Assembly (NCBI GenBank): GCA_009746045.1 | Contig: RPFO01000079.1 | Location: 223,501 to 287,500 of the forward strand | Length of the DNA: 64,000 bases | DNA from: Mesostigma viride | Lineage: Eukaryota > Streptophyta > Mesostigmatophyceae > Mesostigmatales > Mesostigmataceae | Reading direction: 5' to 3' | Shown: positions 62,471-64,000 of the stretch, piece after piece | Numbering within the stretch: the first letter of the stretch is position 1 | How the letters are laid out: every line of letters begins with the position of its first letter | The notes under the pieces: generated by a model | Databases searched by the model: none | What the model saw: the letters and a program-made list of their open reading frames with translations, nothing else | Told to the model about the DNA's origin: nothing | Made by a program: the position numbers and the translations under genes

Positions 62471-64000
62471 GCGTTTAGCATATCCTCTACCGATCGATCA
62501 CGATATCTTCATGCACTCCGGCCGGTCGCGATGATTAGTTAAATTAATAAGCGCGTGACTGCGTCTGACACGTGGGTGCCAATGCAGAGTAAAGGAACCT
62601 TCAACCCCTATACAATGCGAGAAGGAGGGAGGGTGCCCTAGCTTCTCCCACTGTCACAAGTGGGCAGCTAGCAGTGCTCATTTTAGACTTTTTTGCACAG
62701 CCCGCCCCCCCCGGCAACAAATCGCAGAAGCCGGGGACCGGGGACAGCTGCCAGGTTCCCGGAAACTGGCACCATACACCTGTCGGGACCCAAGGGCGCC
62801 TGGAAAGTCGGATTTTGTGTCAGAAAGTCTTCTTGAGGATCAGCATGCCTCGCGTTTAGCATATCCTCTACCGATCGATCAGGATACCTTCATGCACTCC
62901 GGCCGGTCGCGATGATTAGTTAATTAAATTAATAAGCGCGTGACTGCGTCACGTGGGTGCCATGCAATGCAGAGTAAAGGAACCTTCAACCCTTCTACAA
63001 TGTGAGAAGGAGGGAGGGTGCCCTAGCTTCTCCCACTGTCACAAGTGGGCAGCTAGCAGTGCTCATTTTAGACTTTTTTGCACAGCCGGCCCCGCCCCGG
63101 CAACAAATCGCAGAAGCCGGGGGCCGGGGACAGCTGCCAGGTTCCCGGAAACTGGCACCATACACCTGTCGGGATGCAAGGGCCCCTGGAAAGTCGGATT
63201 TTGTGTCAGAAAGTCTTCTTGAGGGTCAGCTTGCCTCGCGTTTAGCATATCCTCTACCGATTGATCACGATACCTTCATGCACTCCGTCCGGTCGCGATG
63301 ATTAGTTAATTAAATTAATAAGCGCGTGACTGCGTCACGTGGGTGCCATGCAATGCAGAGTAAAGGAACCTTCAACCATTCTACAATGTGAGAAGGAGGG
63401 AGGGTGCCCTAGCTTCTCCCACTGTCACAAGTGGGCAGCTAGCAGTGCTCATTTGAGACTTTTTTGCACAGCCGGCCCCGCCCCGGCAACAAATCGCAGA
63501 AGCCGGGGGCCGGGGACAGCTGCCAGGTTCCCGGAAACTGGCACCATACACCTGTCGGGATGCAAGGGCCCCTGGAAAGTCGGATTTTGTGTCAGAAAGT
63601 CTTCTTGAGGGTCAGCTTGCCTCGCGTTTAGCATATCCTCTACCGATTGATCACGATACCTTCATGCACTCCGTCCGGTCGCGATGATTAGTTAATTAAA
63701 TTAATAAGCGCGTGACTGCGTCACGTGGGTGCCATGCAATGCAGAGTAAAGGAACCTTCAACCATTCTACAATGTGAGAAGGAGGGAGGGTGCCCTAGCT
63801 TCTCCCACTGTCACAAGTGCCGGGCAGCTAGCAGTGCTCATTTTAGACTTTTTTGCACAGCCGGCCCCGCCCCGGCAACAAATCGCAGAAGCCGGGGACC
63901 GGGGACAGCTGCCAGGTTCCCGGAAACTGGAACCATACACCTGTCGGGATGCAAGGGCCCCTGGAAAGTCGGATTTGTGTCAGAAAGTCTTCTTGAGGGT
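62471..64000. repeat. About 386-bp satellite, 4 copies, running off the right edge
   Basis: Units start (gcgtttagcatatcctctac) at 62471, 62852, 63238 and 63624, spacings 381, 386 and 386. Copies 3 and 4 are the most alike. Each contains (minus sense) a CACGTGAC-gca-GTCACGCG hairpin and then TTATTAATTTAATTAAC, as at the 3' end of the LINE at 4.8 kb. A potential 61-89-codon frame per unit varies in frame between copies and is probably not coding. Confidence 0.92.

Overview
This window is nuclear DNA from a eukaryote, most likely a chlorophyte green alga of the volvocine/Chlamydomonadales kind. That placement is an inference. It rests on a plant-type carotenoid hydroxylase (CYP97C), short GC-rich exons split by many GT-AG introns, TGTAA-type 3' ends, and very heavy micro- and minisatellite content inside introns. 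Nothing in it looks bacterial: there are no operons, no ribosome binding sites and no CRISPR array.

Three real genes are visible, reconstructed here by splicing exons by eye. (1) The 3' part of a mitochondrial-type trans-2-enoyl-CoA reductase (MECR/ETR1 family) lies on + at 1-4477 and runs off the left edge. (2) A very large ankyrin-repeat protein lies on - from its ATG at 41726 to its stop at 13312. Its 28 exons sum to 5601 nt (1866 codons plus stop), with every junction in phase. (3) A complete CYP97C-type carotenoid epsilon-ring hydroxylase (LUT1-like) lies on + from 42587 to 60421. It has 11 exons and 604 residues, starting with a likely plastid transit peptide. Genes 2 and 3 are head to head, about 860 bp apart. 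No functional link between the three genes is evident.

The rest is mobile and repetitive DNA. Region 4.5-11 kb is a nest of non-LTR retrotransposon remnants with two younger insertions whose empty sites can be read: a 410-bp SINE-like insert with a 9-bp target duplication inside a reverse transcriptase, and a 1889-bp piggyBac-like element at TTAA inside an ORF1. An L1-type ORF1-only element sits antisense in an ankyrin-gene intron (about 36.9-38.4 kb). At 60.9-62.4 kb a TA-flanked DNA transposon carries a 5'-truncated LINE with an 11-bp duplication. The right edge (62.47-64.0 kb) is a satellite of about 386 bp per unit. Many retroposons end in a short hairpin plus a TTAA-rich tail.

Introns hold extraordinary tandem arrays. 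The largest is about 9.4 kb of a 16-bp pyrimidine-rich unit in CYP97C intron 2; it creates three overlapping, spurious open frames of more than 3100 codons. In the ankyrin gene, several tandem duplications contain an exon end plus its 5' splice site. These arrays account for nearly all the long open frames in the window, which are not genes.
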